Assembly: GCF_022539665.2 (NCBI RefSeq)
Contig: NC_081336.1
Span: 9,462,778-9,526,777, forward strand
Length of the DNA stretch: 64,000 nucleotides
Source: Daphnia carinata
Lineage: Eukaryota; Arthropoda; Branchiopoda; Diplostraca; Daphniidae
Reading direction: 5' to 3'
Of this stretch, positions 24,629 to 37,111 are shown piece after piece. The notes under the pieces were generated by a model. It made no database searches, was not told where the DNA came from, and saw nothing but the letters and a program-made list of their open reading frames with translations. The position numbers and the translations under genes are program-made. Each line of letters starts with the position of its first letter. The first letter of the stretch is position 1.

Positions 24629-27600
24629 ATCATAACTCGTTTCAAGGCGATGCAATGCGCTTTGACGACGGAAATTTCAAATACGGCTACTACCGCATAG
24701 TCTAAATTCTTTTATCTTTTACCCCTGGAAAGAGAAATTTCCCGCTTTCTTGTCTGTTTTACTTAGGATGGACTGATTTCACTTTCAGAAATAAAAAAAT
24801 GTCTGCATCGCCGTTGTCTTGTCAATTTATTATTCCGTTAGCCAAGTTGATTGCGACTCATTCGACAATTCAAAAATTCTATGTGGGCAAACGACTTGAA
24901 AATGAAAGAAAGAATCAAAGCATAAAATACGGCAGATGATTCAATTTGCGTTCTACAAGCCCCTTTTCTCTTTGGAAAAGTATGTCATTTCATTTAAGCT
25001 TCTAGCAAAACTGTAATGGAACTGATACAGGAAAACAATCAGAGCAGTAAAGAATGAGTAAACCCTGAAAAATAATAATAATAAGAAAAAAAATATCTCG
25101 GGTGATGAATAAAAACCCCGATTTTCTCAGTCACTTAAAGGGCAAGTAAGAAACCACTTTTTTGATAGAGCTAACTGCGAGCGTTAAACAATTCCACTAG
25201 TCAAGTGAAAGAAAATTGCACGTGAAAACAATACGACCGTCGAACTTGGCAATCTCGCGTACAATCAAATCTGTTCTTGCCAGCTGTCTCGAAATTTAGC
25301 AAACCACAAAAAAACCAAACAAAAAAGATTTAAAAATTCTGTATACCGATCCAGATTTATCCAATTGACAAAGTGTGTAGTTCACATCAACAGCATAGCC
25401 ATTTAATAATTCAAGTGTTCTAATGATTTTTAAAACCCTCATATTATATGACTGGCAATATCTATCCATTTGCTTTTGGCCAAATTATTTGCTCGTATAC
25501 AGTTGATTTCCTGATTTTTTTAACGGGCGGACATCTACCAAGAAAAAGCCAGTTTTCCTGGTGTGACCTTCAAAAGTTTGGGGAAACGAAAAATCAAACA
25601 AATCATGTCGGCAAGAAAGAGGTACAGTTTTTCAAACGATTCTGCCAGGCCTTCTAATGATTGAGAAAACAGCTAATCCTTCCCCATTTCTAACATAAAT
25701 ACAGATCGCTTGATGATCAGTTCGATCAATACGATGTCAACTACACCCCTCACTCTATGACGCTATCTAATCAGAAATAGCGCCAAAAATGGCGAAATGA
25801 GGCCACAAAAGAATGGACTGAAAGACAATGCCTACCATTTGAGGGCGACAAAAAGACGGATTCAATGCATTCGTAAACTGCATCATTTTCAAGAAATCTA
25901 AAGAAAGAAAGAGAAACGAAAACGATTGCAATTTGAAAACATCACTGCCAAACGATTTGGAGAGAGCCCCCCTGCTCTCTCAGGAGGATGTTAGGGATTT
26001 TAGGTTCTTCTGAAACGTCAGAGTGCGATGATACATGCAAAGCAAAAGCAAAGGATAACAAAAAACTGACCTTGTAATGGAGCACAGAACTTCTTCCGCT
26101 ATGAAATGCATTAAAACGAAGCACAGCCATCTATGATCTGGCTTACAGTGGGCGATTGGGTCGTGGTTGCTGCATTTCCGCCGAGGGCGCCAATTGTATC
26201 TCAATTAGCTGACCGACTTGCCATCGCCTTTATTTTCCACTCCAGTCAACAACAAAGGGGTGCACTACATGAATAAAGGCCAGTCACAGATTGTTCAGCA
26301 GCAATTCATCCAGATGGTCCACTGCCTCAAGTTACACTTGATACATCATTTGATTTCAACACTAAATTGCTGCAACCGAATGTGGCTAAAAACTTTTATC
26401 ATAAACACTGACACCTTAGAAAATGCAAATAGAAATGGAGAAAAGTAGAAACCGGCAAGAAATACATCCTTTGTAGTCGCCAGTTAAAATCGCAATGATG
26501 AAACTGATCAGTTGGTGAGCACAATTTAGCGCGGTTTTTTTACCCCTCACTCCAGCTCCTAGACAGCATTGCCAACTCACGCTAGGAACAAAATAAAACA
26601 ATGAATCGGAAAAAGATGACGATGGAAATATGAGATGTTGAATTTCATATTATGAATTTAATTTGAATTTAATTAAACAATTTGGGATCAGGTTCTGATT
26701 TTGCTGATGATTTTTCAAAACATCAACTACAAACAGCGTTGCATTGCCCAAACCAATGTCACTTGACAGAAATCTGTATTCAGAAGAATCGATTACTAGG
26801 AAATTAAGAGAAAAATAAGGAATGCAAGAAGAAAACATAATTTCATTGTGCTTCATTTCCAGCACGAATTTCAATCCTGAAAAGAAACAGGGATTGCAAA
26901 AATATGGGTAACAATTAAAGTGAATGAGATTCACAAATGCTCAACAAAATTGAGCTCAATCACACATGCAATTTGTGAAGATGTTAGCTCTTCCTAAATG
27001 TTTTCTTCGGTGAATAAAATTAAAGCCTTTCTTATTGTGCCTTTCTTCGACATAGTGGTCGATCTCCTATGTCAAAAGGCATATTTTCTCTTCACGTCAT
27101 AGACAACTGTAAATATTTGCAACAGAAATGAGTGAGCTACAAATTTTGTGAATCACAAGGGATTTGCTGAGCAAGAAAGTAATCATATTTGCTGAATTTT
27201 TCCTTAACCTGATTTTTCACAACACTCATAGTCCTTCCACGGTTCAAATGAATGTGTGTACTGGACAAAGGTCCCATCTGCCCCCTATAATGAAAAACAG
27301 AAAGAAAACAAAAATGTGTTAATAGAGAAAATTGCCTTTACCAAATGAACAGAAAATAAAAAAAAAAAGACAATTTGCAAATGCATTTTCTATGGGTTAC
27401 CCATTAAGATCAGGTAATAATGAATTCTATTTTTGTGCAACTTATTAGTAAAACCCTTCAATTTTGGACATCCAAGTCTTCCATGTTTGATGGAAATTTC
27501 AGCGTTGCCCATTTTAGTTTTCTATTAATTAAGTAGCCCATCCATGTTGAAGCCGTAAAAAAAAGCTCCTATTTCATACATAGTTGAAAATCGTTGTTTA

Positions 27601-28487
27601 AATGATTGGGAACCAAAATGCGTCAACACACGCCAAGATAAGTGGATTGTCTAACAGAAAATTCCCGGCTGAAAAGTCAAAAATTTTGTTATTGCTTCCA
27701 GTCAACTCCCATAGATATAGCACTGACGTTAACAGATTGAACACTGATTGGCTGGTTGACATTTTTATCGATTTCTTTGTAGAATAGTCAAAACGTGTAG
27801 AAAAGAACCAAAATATAAAAGGCTATGTGATGAAATGATTAACCAGTTAATTGAGTTCATTTTGTCGAAACGCGATCAGAATCAGTTAAATGTTATATCG
27901 TGAATTTAAAATACGGAAGCGTCTGCTGTTAAAAGGAACAGCAAAAACAAAACAAAAATACCAAGCAAACAAAGGCGAAAAGGGGGTCAGGGGAGGCACT
28001 TGGTCATCGATACGGATAGTACCGCATTTTCGGTGATGACGACATGAAGATAAACACATTGTTTACCGTGCTAATACAACGATAAAGAATACATCCATAA
28101 CCAAAATTGAAATATTTCACATCCAAAAATCACAAGAGAAAAATTATAAATGAATAAAACAATAAAAACGAGGCAAGGGTGATCGAAACTTTAAATTTAT
28201 AATAAAGGGTCAACGATGGCAAACGGAATGCCATGTTCTTTCACGATCGAAAAATTCATCTTATTTTTTGTTGTTCTTCAATCGCTGTGACGCAAGAGAC
28301 GTTTTCACAAATGATGAACCTGGCCAGCAGATTACACAGTATTGTGATTGGTATCAAGATAAAACGTTATCAGCTAACGGCGTTGGTCATTTGCGTAGGT
28401 CTAAATGGAAGCCATCGCAACAAAGTCATTCGAAAACTGTACATTGCGGAATTGTTCAGCTATTCAGTTTTGGTGAATATCGAAAAT
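24629..28487. other. Spacer between genes D and E (repeated unit flank)
   Basis: No coding sequence recognised. Shared blocks in order: 3' flank (about 24800-25100), GAAAACAATACGACCGTC near 25222, the 25545-25650 block, the GCGCCAAAAATGGCG block near 25780, the large 25990-26610 block, 26935-27800, and the TTGGTCATCGATACGGATAG block near 28000. An AATAAA at 24790-24795 could serve gene D. In this copy the acceptor of the candidate 5' UTR exon is lost (CTGCAA for TTGCAG near 26375), while the donor TTG/GTGAGC near 26514 is kept. Confidence 0.7.
28358..28371. promoter_or_regulatory. GATA-like inverted repeat upstream of gene E
   Basis: GATAAAACGTTATC, 130 bp before the ATG at 28488, preceded by a CCAAT-like TGATTGG. 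The most regular copy of the motif. Confidence 0.4.
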
Positions 28488-31018
28488 ATGGCGGATGGTT
28501 CAGGTCAAGTGTTTGAAGGAAAGTTCAGAGTTCGACAAGTTGAAACAAAAATAGTTCGAGTACATCGTGTCCACGAAAATGAAGAAGAAGCTTTGCTAAA
28601 GTTAGATCATCCAAACGTCGTCCAACTTCTTCACTGTGGAAGTGACGATGAGTATAGGTAGAGCACTGCGTATTCGTTTGAATAACAGTACGATATCAAG
28701 AAGGATTTGATTTGGTTTTTGTTACCTTGTTACCAGGTACTATGCGTTGGGTCCGTGTTTGGCCACTTTAGATCAGCTGTTCTTGAAGTCGGATGATGCC
28801 AGAAAATACAAGGGACGTATGCCACATCACATCGATGGTTTGCTGCAATTAGCTTCTGGTCTCCAATACATCCATTTGAAGAATTTAGCTCATGGGGACA
28901 TCAAACCAGAAAATGTCCTAATTGCGGAGGGATCTGCCGGCCAAAATGAGATAACTCTGAAATGGACAAATTTTGGACTCATCAGAAGTGTCCGTGAAGC
29001 AAGGCAAAACAGTCCCATCAGAAGAAATAAGGCGTGGTTAGCCCCCGAGTTGCTTCAATTGGCAAGACATAGAGAAAACGAAGATGAAACCAGTTACCAA
29101 GATGGCGTCAAGAGCGACGTTTTTGCACTGGGACTTGTTTTCGGTAGTCTATTCTTGAACGGTGAACATCTCTACGGTTCCATCGACAATGAAAATGAAA
29201 TTGCCGACAACATAGTTAATGGAAATCCCATCAACATGCTAAGTAATACTTGATATACTAGAATGCTATTGTTTATTAATTCAAAGAGCTAATTGATTTA
29301 CCTAGAAATGGATGGCAAATTACGCGACTGTTACGAGATTGACCTATTGGAAAAAATGTTGAAAAACGATCCAATTGAAAGGATGATATCGACAGAAGTG
29401 CTCGTTCAATTACTCATCATCAAGTATAAGGTACTAATGAATTTAAAGTAAGTCGAGCAACCATATGCAAATGGAAGTTTATTCAATTTAGCACGTTAGA
29501 AACGAAAAAGAATTACTTAAATTGTGCGGGGCCGATTCGCAATTGGATATAACAGAAAAAATAAAAGAATTAATTCAGTTCGGAATTAACCTGAACGCAA
29601 AGGACAAACACGGAATGAATGCGCTCCATCTTTTGTGTCGGAACTATTCAAACCCAAAATTAACAGACACAATTCAACTTTTAACTGAAAGCGGAATCGA
29701 CGTGAATGCAAGGGACAACGATGGAATGAATGCCATTCAACATTTGTGTCGATACCATTCAAGCCCAAAATTAATCGACGCAATTCAAATTTTGATTCAA
29801 TCGGGAATTAACGCGAAAGCCAAAACTAACGATGGATCAAATGCGCTCCATTATTTATGTCGATATAATTCAACCCCAAATAAACTCGACGCGATTGAGA
29901 TTTTGACTGAATTCGGAGTAGACGCGAAAGTTAAGGACAAAGATGGATGGAATGTAAACTATTATTTACATAATAAAGATAAAAAGGAAATGAAAATTTG
30001 GATCGACCGCGACGCTCCTCTAATTGGGGGCGGTAGCTTTAGTACGTTGTTCAAAGGAAAATTCGCAGGTCGTGAAGTAGCAGTAAAAAGAGTTGAAATA
30101 CACCGCGCCAAGGATGTAGAAGAAGATGCAGTGCGAAAGTTAGATCATCCAAACGTTGTCAAACTTCTTTGCTACGAAAAGGACAACGACTTTATGTAAG
30201 ACTTTTTTTTCTGGTTTTAAATAACAATGATTTCAAAATGGATTTTTTTTTGTTTTGTTTTCGTTACCGTGTTAAGGTACTATGCACTGGAACTATGTGT
30301 CGCTTCATTAGATCACCTTTTCCTGAAGCCCGATGATCCCAAAAAATACTACGGAAATGTATGCTTCACAGTTTACCATCAATTAGCAAATGGTCTGGAA
30401 TACATCCATTCGAAGAAATTAGTTCATCGAGACATCAATCCAAAGAACATCCTCATTATGCCACGGCCTGAAAACCATTCAGTGATGATAATGAAATGGT
30501 CTGGTTTTGGACTGGCCAAATCCGTAAACGAAAAGGGACTTCACTCGTGGTCTGGAGCAGAAGGAACCAGAAAATGGTACGCACCCGAAGTGCTGAGAAA
30601 ACTCCTCAACAAAGAAAAAGCGGAAACTGATGAGTTTTGGGGCACCGTCAAGAGCGATGTGTTTTGTCTCGGCCTCATCTTGGGTTATATTTTATTGAAG
30701 GGAGAACATCTATTCGGTTCAAGTGAAACTGAAATTCACCAGAACATAATTGGAAAAGATCCGGTGAATCTGAAGAGTAATCCCTTTTTACTTCCATACT
30801 ATTTTATTCTTTTCTTTATGAACTCTTGTTTAATTCTAGGAATTTATGGTGACGCATTGTACAAATATTACTATAGCTTGTTAAGGAAAATGTTGGAAAA
30901 CGATCCGGAAAAAAGAATTAATTCAATAGAAGTCATCCAACAACTTGAATCCAGCATCGCTAATATTGGGGATTCTTTAATTAATATGTTTAAATTCGAA
31001 AGACCTCTATTTAGCTGA
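28488..31018 (+). CDS. Gene E: pseudokinase-ANK-kinase protein with altered C-terminus
   Basis: Six exons: 28488-28657, 28737-29242, 29306-29430, 29492-30195, 30277-30776, 30840-31018; 727 aa, open throughout. Residues 1-267: pseudokinase (HGDIKPEN, NFG). Residues 268-433: four ankyrin repeats. Residues 434 on: kinase with P-loop GGGSFS, VAVK, HRDINPKN and GFG, so both the catalytic-loop Lys and the DFG Asp are changed and this second domain is also predicted inactive. The usual donor after the C-tail exon is missing. The frame therefore reads through the former intron and ends in a novel tail (ANIGDSLINMFKFERPLFS) at a TGA directly beyond the old acceptor. The intron 30777-30839 has no stop and a length divisible by three, so its retention would also stay in frame. 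A protein with two degenerate kinases would have to act as a scaffold or allosteric partner (inference). Confidence 0.72.
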
Positions 31019-31265
31019 ATGAAAAAGAAGAAGAATTTCGCTAACTTTGTGCTTGTGCCTCTTCGCCTGATCTAGTTGGAAGAATCAACGACTTCATTCG
31101 CCTTGGAATCGATGTGAATGCAATGAACAAACATGGAATTTGAATTCCGTTATTTGTGCCAATACAATTCAAGCTCAAATTTAATGAACGTCATTCAACT
31201 CTTAATCCAATAGGAAATTGTGTCATATCCGATAGCCAAGATGCACGAACTTATTTATGCGTTGT
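31019..31265 (+). pseudogene. Decayed terminal ankyrin exon of gene E
   Basis: After the old acceptor, the frame LNEKEEEFR is stopped by TAA (CGCTAACTT for CGCCAACTT in sisters). Further on come the SSPDLVGRINDFIRLGIDVN segment, a stop in NKHGI, one broken repeat and part of the end cap (ATATCCGATAGCCAAGATGC). Most repeats have been lost. The same CAA-to-TAA change is seen in gene A at 3742-3744. Confidence 0.75.
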
Positions 31266-32340
31266 GGGTTGCTAGGCCATTCCCCACTTATTCTTGAAAA
31301 CTATATTTACATAATTTGTCCATGAGCAACAAAATGGATCCCAATAGCATTAAATGCACTTTTAGCAAATTGTCAAATTTGTAATTTACATAAACAGCAC
31401 AGCCATTTAAAAATACAAGTGTTTAAATGGTTTTTAAATTCCAATATTATGTCTCTCCGTTTGATTTTAGCCAAATCATCTGCTTATGTACAGTTAATTT
31501 CATGGCATTTTAAAAGAACAGGCATCTAACGGCAAGTAAATCAGAAAATGTCGCTCTTTCTATTGTGACCTTCAAAGGTTTGGTGAAACAAAAAGCGAAA
31601 AATCAATCAAATAAAGTCGGCAAGAGTGTGACATTTCTTCAAACAATTCTGTCAAGCCATCTGATGATTGGAAAAAAAGCTAATCTTTCCCTATTTCTAA
31701 CTGAAATACAGGTCGCTTGTTGGTCCTTTCGAACAATACAATGGCAACAATGCTCTAATAGCTCTATGACGCCATCGAAGCAGAAATGGCGGCAAAAATG
31801 GCGAAATGTGGCCAGAAAAGAATAAACTGAAAGGCAATGCCTACCATTTGTGGGCGACAAAAAGACGGGCTCAATGCATTCTTTAACTGCACTACTTTCA
31901 AGAAATGAAAAAAAGGGGAGAAAAAAACGAAAACGATTGCAATTTGAAAACATCACAGCCAAAAGATTTGGAGAGAGCAGAGGGGAGGGATTTCAAGTTC
32001 TTCTGAAACGTCAGAGTGCGATGACACATGCAAAGCGAGAGAAAATGATAACAAAAAACTGACCTGGAAATGGAGCAGAGAACTTCAACGGCTATGAATT
32101 GCATTCGAACGCAGCACAGCCATCGATGAACTATCTGATTTACACTAGGCGATTGTGTTGTGGTTCCTACACTTCCGCCTAGGGCGCCAATTGTATCTCA
32201 GTTAACTGAGCGACTGGCCATCGCCTTTTTTTTTCACTCCAGTCAGTCAAAAACAAAGAGGTGCACTATATGAATAAAAGCCAGTCTACAGATTGTTCAG
32301 CAGCAATTCATCCAGATGGTCCACTTCGTCGAGTTACACT
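31266..32340. other. Truncated spacer after gene E; edge of the first array
   Basis: Joins the array spacer at GGCCATTCCCCACTT (matching about 12441), so the usual 3' flank is missing. It then carries the blocks at 31540-31660, 31764-31880 and 31990-32340. Similarity to other spacers ends at TTACACTTGATACA near 32345, where C1q-related sequence begins. No gene seen. Confidence 0.65.
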
Positions 32341-32560
32341 TGATACAACCGCGGTTCACAACCGCATGCCTCTCGCCGTATAGAAACCCCCCACTGATCC
32401 CAATATATATCTGGATCCATACTTTGTCTCCAGCTCGCAAAGGTACAGTACTTTGAAGGGTGATTGGACTTCGATTATCCGGAAATACGAGGTAGCCTAT
32501 ATTAACCTGACTGATTGCCATTCTTTCACCATTTTTATTAAGATTCACGCCTAGTTCACT
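32341..32560 (-). pseudogene. C1q-domain fragment
   Basis: On the minus strand, from about 32548 to 32350, the frame NKNGERMAISQVNIGY, PITLQSTVPLRAGDKVWIQI and GGFLYGERH matches the second half of the C1q fold as seen in the two C1q genes of this window (LQSTL-x-L-x-x-x-D-x-VW-x-E). No start, no signal peptide and no upstream half were found. A shorter, internally deleted copy of the same DNA lies at about 32885-32975. Gene debris at the array boundary. Confidence 0.6.
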
Positions 32561-32722
32561 TTTTTCCCATTCTTTTTTTTATTGTAATTTCGAAAACACG
32601 AATTTTTTCAAGAATTCGATTTTGACATAACTCCTTTTGCAGGTCTACTAAAATGACAGTTAATTAAATCAAAGAAGTGAATTTTATTCACCTACCTGGT
32701 TTATTAGGTCGTTTTCGTCGTA

Positions 32723-33085
32723 GGTCAAAAGAGTTGCTAATCATGACCATTGTCTCTGGGTCTGATTTGGGTTTCGAATTTTTTTATTATCTTGTTCGGA
32801 GACTAATCATGACCATTGTCTCGGTCTGATTTGATTTCTTCTTCTAAAAGCCACCCGTTAAAATGCGTGTGGTTTCGCGGAACCTGCAAAGATACAGTAC
32901 TTTGAAGGGTGATTGGACTTAGATTATCGACTGATTGCTATTCTTTCACCATTTTTATAGATTCGCACCTAGTTCCCTTTGCACAAAGCCAGGGCTTGAC
33001 TGGGACGACCGTGAAATCAAAAGAGTTGCTAATCATGACCATTGTCTCTGGGTCTGATTTGGGTTTCGCGGAACCTGCTCGGTCA
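32723..33085 (+). repeat. Local direct repeats around the C1q debris
   Basis: AGTTGCTAATCATGACCATT recurs at about 32730 and 33023, with a shorter version (CTAATCATGACCATTGTCTC) near 32803. TTTCGCGGAACCTGC recurs near 32872 and 33064. A partial C1q copy lies between them. The pattern suggests nested local duplications. Confidence 0.6.
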
Positions 33086-33236
33086 AAGCCAGGGCGTATT
33101 CGTTCAAACAACTCAATGGAGTTGTCGTGCGGAAGTCAGGGCGTTCCTCACACATTATCATATAACATTTTTAAAAATTCAACAGCCATTCTTCTGAATC
33201 CATTATCATTTGTAAGGATCAGGTTGTTGAAATGAT

Positions 33237-33690
33237 AGCGGCCGTCTTGAACAAGATTTCGATGGCCCTCGACTTGTGCCATTTCGACGAGGATGACCAA
33301 ATCAAAAAACAAAGCTCGTGTCTGTAATTTTGAGGTTTGTGTTTATACGCGGAAGTCGCTTGTCTATATGCTTCGGAGGGCTGGGCAACATGGCAAGCCA
33401 AAAGGCGTTGGCTTTTGAAACGAGTTTCATCATGCCGCGAAAAGCAGATGTAACTATCAACGTCATTTGCTTGAAACGGTTGATCTTTTGTTCCAGAATG
33501 AAGGATATTCAGCTTTGTGTGAATCTAAAGCCACAGTGGCCTTCCAGTTGAACGTTGAATTGTTAAGAACTGGAACACGAAAGGGTAGACCTTCGAGATC
33601 AACAACTTGGGTTGAATGGCTTTTCTTTTCAACTCGAATGTTTCACATTGAAAAGCGAACATCTACGCCCTTTATTTCATGATGGCAAAC
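33237..33690 (-). pseudogene. Unidentified protein-coding remnant, frameshifted
   Basis: Read on the minus strand from about 33680, a frame with a protein-like composition runs KGVDVRFSM (TGA) NIRVEKKSHSTQ, VVDLEGLPFRVPVLNN and FNWKATVALDSHKAEYPSFW. It shifts by one base near 33465 and goes on as MTLIVTSAFRGMMKLVSKAN to about 33305. One internal stop and one frameshift. I do not recognise the family. Confidence 0.3.
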
Positions 33691-33788
33691 ATCTGATTTT
33701 TCCCGGAGAGGTGAAAGCCTTAAGCAAAGTTTCCTACACTCGTAAAAAAAAAATAAAACCACATTAATACAAATACGAAACAAGTTCA

Positions 33789-35604
33789 TCACTTAGGCAT
33801 TGCAAATTCCTCGTCCAACATGAAACCTGTAAAGCGAGTATATGAAAATCCATCATCATAAAGATAGCCCGAAGTTGCCCCGTTAAGAATCTCCAACCAA
33901 ACTCGATCGTTGGCTTTCAATTTCAACGTTGATTGAATTATCAGTGGACGAAAGATGCTTCTGGTGGTGTCCCACTCCTCTTGAAAAGTTCTACCAGCTT
34001 GTTTTGCGTTCAAATACAGATTTAGTATGACGTAACCCCGTTCTTTGGTAGGGTCAACAACGCCCAATCCGTTAAAGGAGAAGAAATAAGTGCCATCCCG
34101 TGGTGCCGTGAATATTCCCGTTTTTAAATTCATGGCATTGCCGACGTTAACCGATTCAACATCAAATGGTATAGCAACGCCCGTTGAGTTGAAACTGTTA
34201 AACCTATTAACGTTGAAATATGTCGGCAAAGATTTGACATCGACGTATCCGATCCATGTTTGATAACCTGTTTATCAAACATATGTTCAACAAAGTTCAT
34301 CAAATAAAAATGTAATAATCCACACGTGACCATTGATCTATTACCTCGTTCAACATATCGTTTATCAAATTGGCAGAAAACAGTTTCTATTTGTTTGTCT
34401 CCCCTGACTGAGTAGATTCCGTTGAGAGTGTGTCCCATCTGCCGCAAATCTTCGCACGATCTCGGCATTGCCTCCGTTTCTGCCTCCGTTTTCATCTCCG
34501 TTTCTGCCTCCGTTTTTGTCTCCGTTTTTGCCTCCGTTTTTGCCTTTCCATGACATCGTAACGGCGTCACTTTGTACTGGAAGGAGCCCTTTAACGGATT
34601 GCTAAAATGGAGGCGCGTAACAGGCAGCTGATCACGATTGTATATCGAATCTAGATTTCAGCCCCGATTTGAATTGTCAACACGTTTTTTTTAAATTCAA
34701 ATAAATAGATCGCACGTACGCAACCGATAATATTTTTCGTCATCGAGGTTGTCGCAGGGGCTGCCGGAAAACGTTTCCCTTTTGCCATCTTTGTCGTTAT
34801 ACCAAGCATAGGCGGTCCCGTTGTAGTTTAACGGCGAATTTCTGCAATCGTACTGCAACATCAACGACGAATTTTAAAACAGACGACCTATCAAATAAAT
34901 ATGAGCTTTGGTCACAGTACCTTAAGTTTTAAAGCGCAGTTTTTGGACAATTGAATCAACGCTCGGATTTGACTATCGCTTGCGTAATATTTGATTTGCC
35001 TCGAGTAACATCCAGGTTCTGTGCAATTTCCAATGTCCATTTTTGATTCACTGTCATGCAAAATGGATGTTGTGCCTTTGACAGGATCCCACTTCCAGTT
35101 ATCACCATTCGCCTCGGCTACCTGCATGTCGCAATGGACGCGGATTGGTGGATCACCGATGCCTTGTCCGTCTGGATCGATCCAGTACATACCGGAGGGG
35201 TACGACGTATTTGTGTCCATGATTTCCTGGCAAGTACGACGAGTTGCGATCTGACGACGGGGTCGATTGATGGCGACATTATCTTTCAAAGGCTCATGTC
35301 CTTTTTCGAGAACAGCCAAAAGTGAATCCTGTTTTTCAATTTTCGCTTCCAGTTGACCGACTTTCGTCTCCAAATCAATAATTTTGGCGTCCAAATGTTC
35401 TTTAATTTCGACCTTTACGCGAACGCGTAAGTCAAACACTATGAATTAATGCAGCAATAAAAGATATGAATTGGGACTCACATAGTTTTTCTCAAGTAGT
35501 TCAACTCTTGCTTGCAGATCAGGTGGAGCAGCCGTGAGATAGCACGTAGACAACGCTAAAATAAGAAGAAATGATCGAATCATCCCGGATAAATTATGTC
35601 CCAT
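33789..35604 (-). CDS. Secreted COLFI-C1q domain protein
   Basis: Five exons on the minus strand: 35604-35482, 35412-34921, 34852-34720, 34650-34345, 34267-33789; about 510 aa. Splice choice is fixed by phase and by the sister gene at 49112-50310. A hydrophobic signal segment (SFLLILALSTCYL; an in-frame second ATG at 35583 is also possible) is followed by a coiled coil (EIKEHLDAKIIDLETKVGQL). Then comes a COLFI-like domain (fibrillar collagen C-propeptide type: SGMYWIDPDG, VHCDM, KYDCRNSPLNYNG, LPVTRLHF), an acidic/Lys-Thr linker, the short Cys module MPRSCEDLRQMGHTLNGIY, and a C-terminal C1q domain. No Gly-X-Y collagen stretch is present. Probably a secreted trimer with lectin- or immune-like binding, as inferred for C1q families. 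Which residues bind ligand cannot be read here. Confidence 0.78.
34468..34551 (-). repeat. Coding minisatellite in the COLFI-C1q gene linker
   Basis: About seven copies of a 12-bp unit (plus strand CCTCCGTTTTTG and variants) code for repeated K/E-T-E-A residues between the COLFI-like and Cys modules. Linker length is likely variable between alleles. Confidence 0.75.
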
Positions 35605-37111
35605 CCTTTCGCCTTCGCACAGAGGCTAAGAATGAAATACCGAGCAAACTATAAACTGGCTAAAATGCCTAGATGGTGTTTTGAAACGACATTCATTAAA
35701 AAAAAGCGGTCAGTTGCAGTAGTAACTTGAGAATCCATTTATCAGATCTTATCTACGAGACATAACGCAAACGTCATTTCTTCTTAGTTGCAGCGTATTT
35801 TCCAGATGGCGAAAGCAAGTCTCAAGGCCGTTGTCAAACTATTCCATAAATCGAGAATAGCCCGTCATCGATCCTCACCATCAGCATTCTGTTCTCCTTT
35901 TTCTGGAATTAATCGCGTCTTTCGTTCTCTTCTTTCACGTTGCCTTGTTTTTAACAGGGAGATACGTGGCAAGGAAAACTTACTGACTTTCAAACGTTTT
36001 TTAAAACGATATTTAATCGTGTTGCTTTGACATTTACTTAAGTTTACTCAAATAATATGACTAAATTCTAAGCGTACCAGATATTTGGGATCACGCATCG
36101 CTTGACGGGCGAACTTCGTGATCGATGCAAAAATTTTCCAGTGTAGAATTTACCTTCTACAAAATTCAATGAGAATAAGATTCATGGCTACCACTTTCAG
36201 CTTGCAACACAATTTAGACGACACACAACAATCCAATTTAAATATTACAATAATCCAAAGTTCTTCTATTTAAATGTCATCGACATGATCACTTGATCGC
36301 GCTTGTTTTGAACTAGTCAGTAAATATGTGACTATGCACAGCAAGGCAGTATGTTACTGTTGAATGCACGTTACGGTGATCTGTTTCTACATGAGCCAAA
36401 CAAGGTGGTAGAGTGTAAAAATATGTAGCAATTATACATCAAAACAGGTAGTAATAAAAATATTTTGAAATATTGAGTGTATGTCTTAAAACATTAAAAT
36501 GATTGTAATGAGTAAAGAAAAAGTGTTTCCCGAATGTCCTTCAAATACGTCCCGACCGATAATGTGATAGAATAACATTTACAAAATTTCACAGTTAGCT
36601 ACTTGGTAAGCAAGTGCTTCAAAAGCCAGTGGTACAAATCTCTGCAAACCCGTTGTTCTTTAACGGTTAATTGTTTATTAACCCCCTCTGAGTGACGATT
36701 ACAAATACCAACAAAGGTTTAACTGTTCAAATGAAGCCTTCGTGTCCAGCAAAGTCATAATATGCTGAGGCCAGTCTGTGGAAAGTACTGTTCTTCTAGG
36801 CTAAAATCCCTATTATAATTTCAGATGAATATTCAATTCACTTTTCGGATTCACAAGATTTGTTGACAAGTTTAGCACCCTACACCACAGACTAGTCATA
36901 CTCGACGCTGTCAGATTTTTAAGTTTTAACGTTCTCGTACGTAAAGCACATTTTTCTTATGGCGTTGGATTTACAAAATTTCTATAATCTAGATAAATAT
37001 TAATGTATACGTAATTACGTATTGAAGATATTTTGTAAATTTGAATAAAAATGAAACAAATATTCGCTGACATCTGGCAACATTTTCCCCTTCCTTCTAA
37101 ATAGTCCAAAA
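35605..37111. other. No recognisable gene
   Basis: AT-rich sequence upstream of both the minus-strand COLFI-C1q gene and the plus-strand ORF at 37112. It probably holds their promoters. An 80-codon ORF at 35788-36030 has no recognisable feature. Confidence 0.5.

Noticed and set aside
28233-28487. Upstream in-frame extension of gene E (and similar in B, D, F)
   Set aside because: The frame upstream of AATATGGC differs between copies, whereas similarity in the gene frame begins at that ATG.
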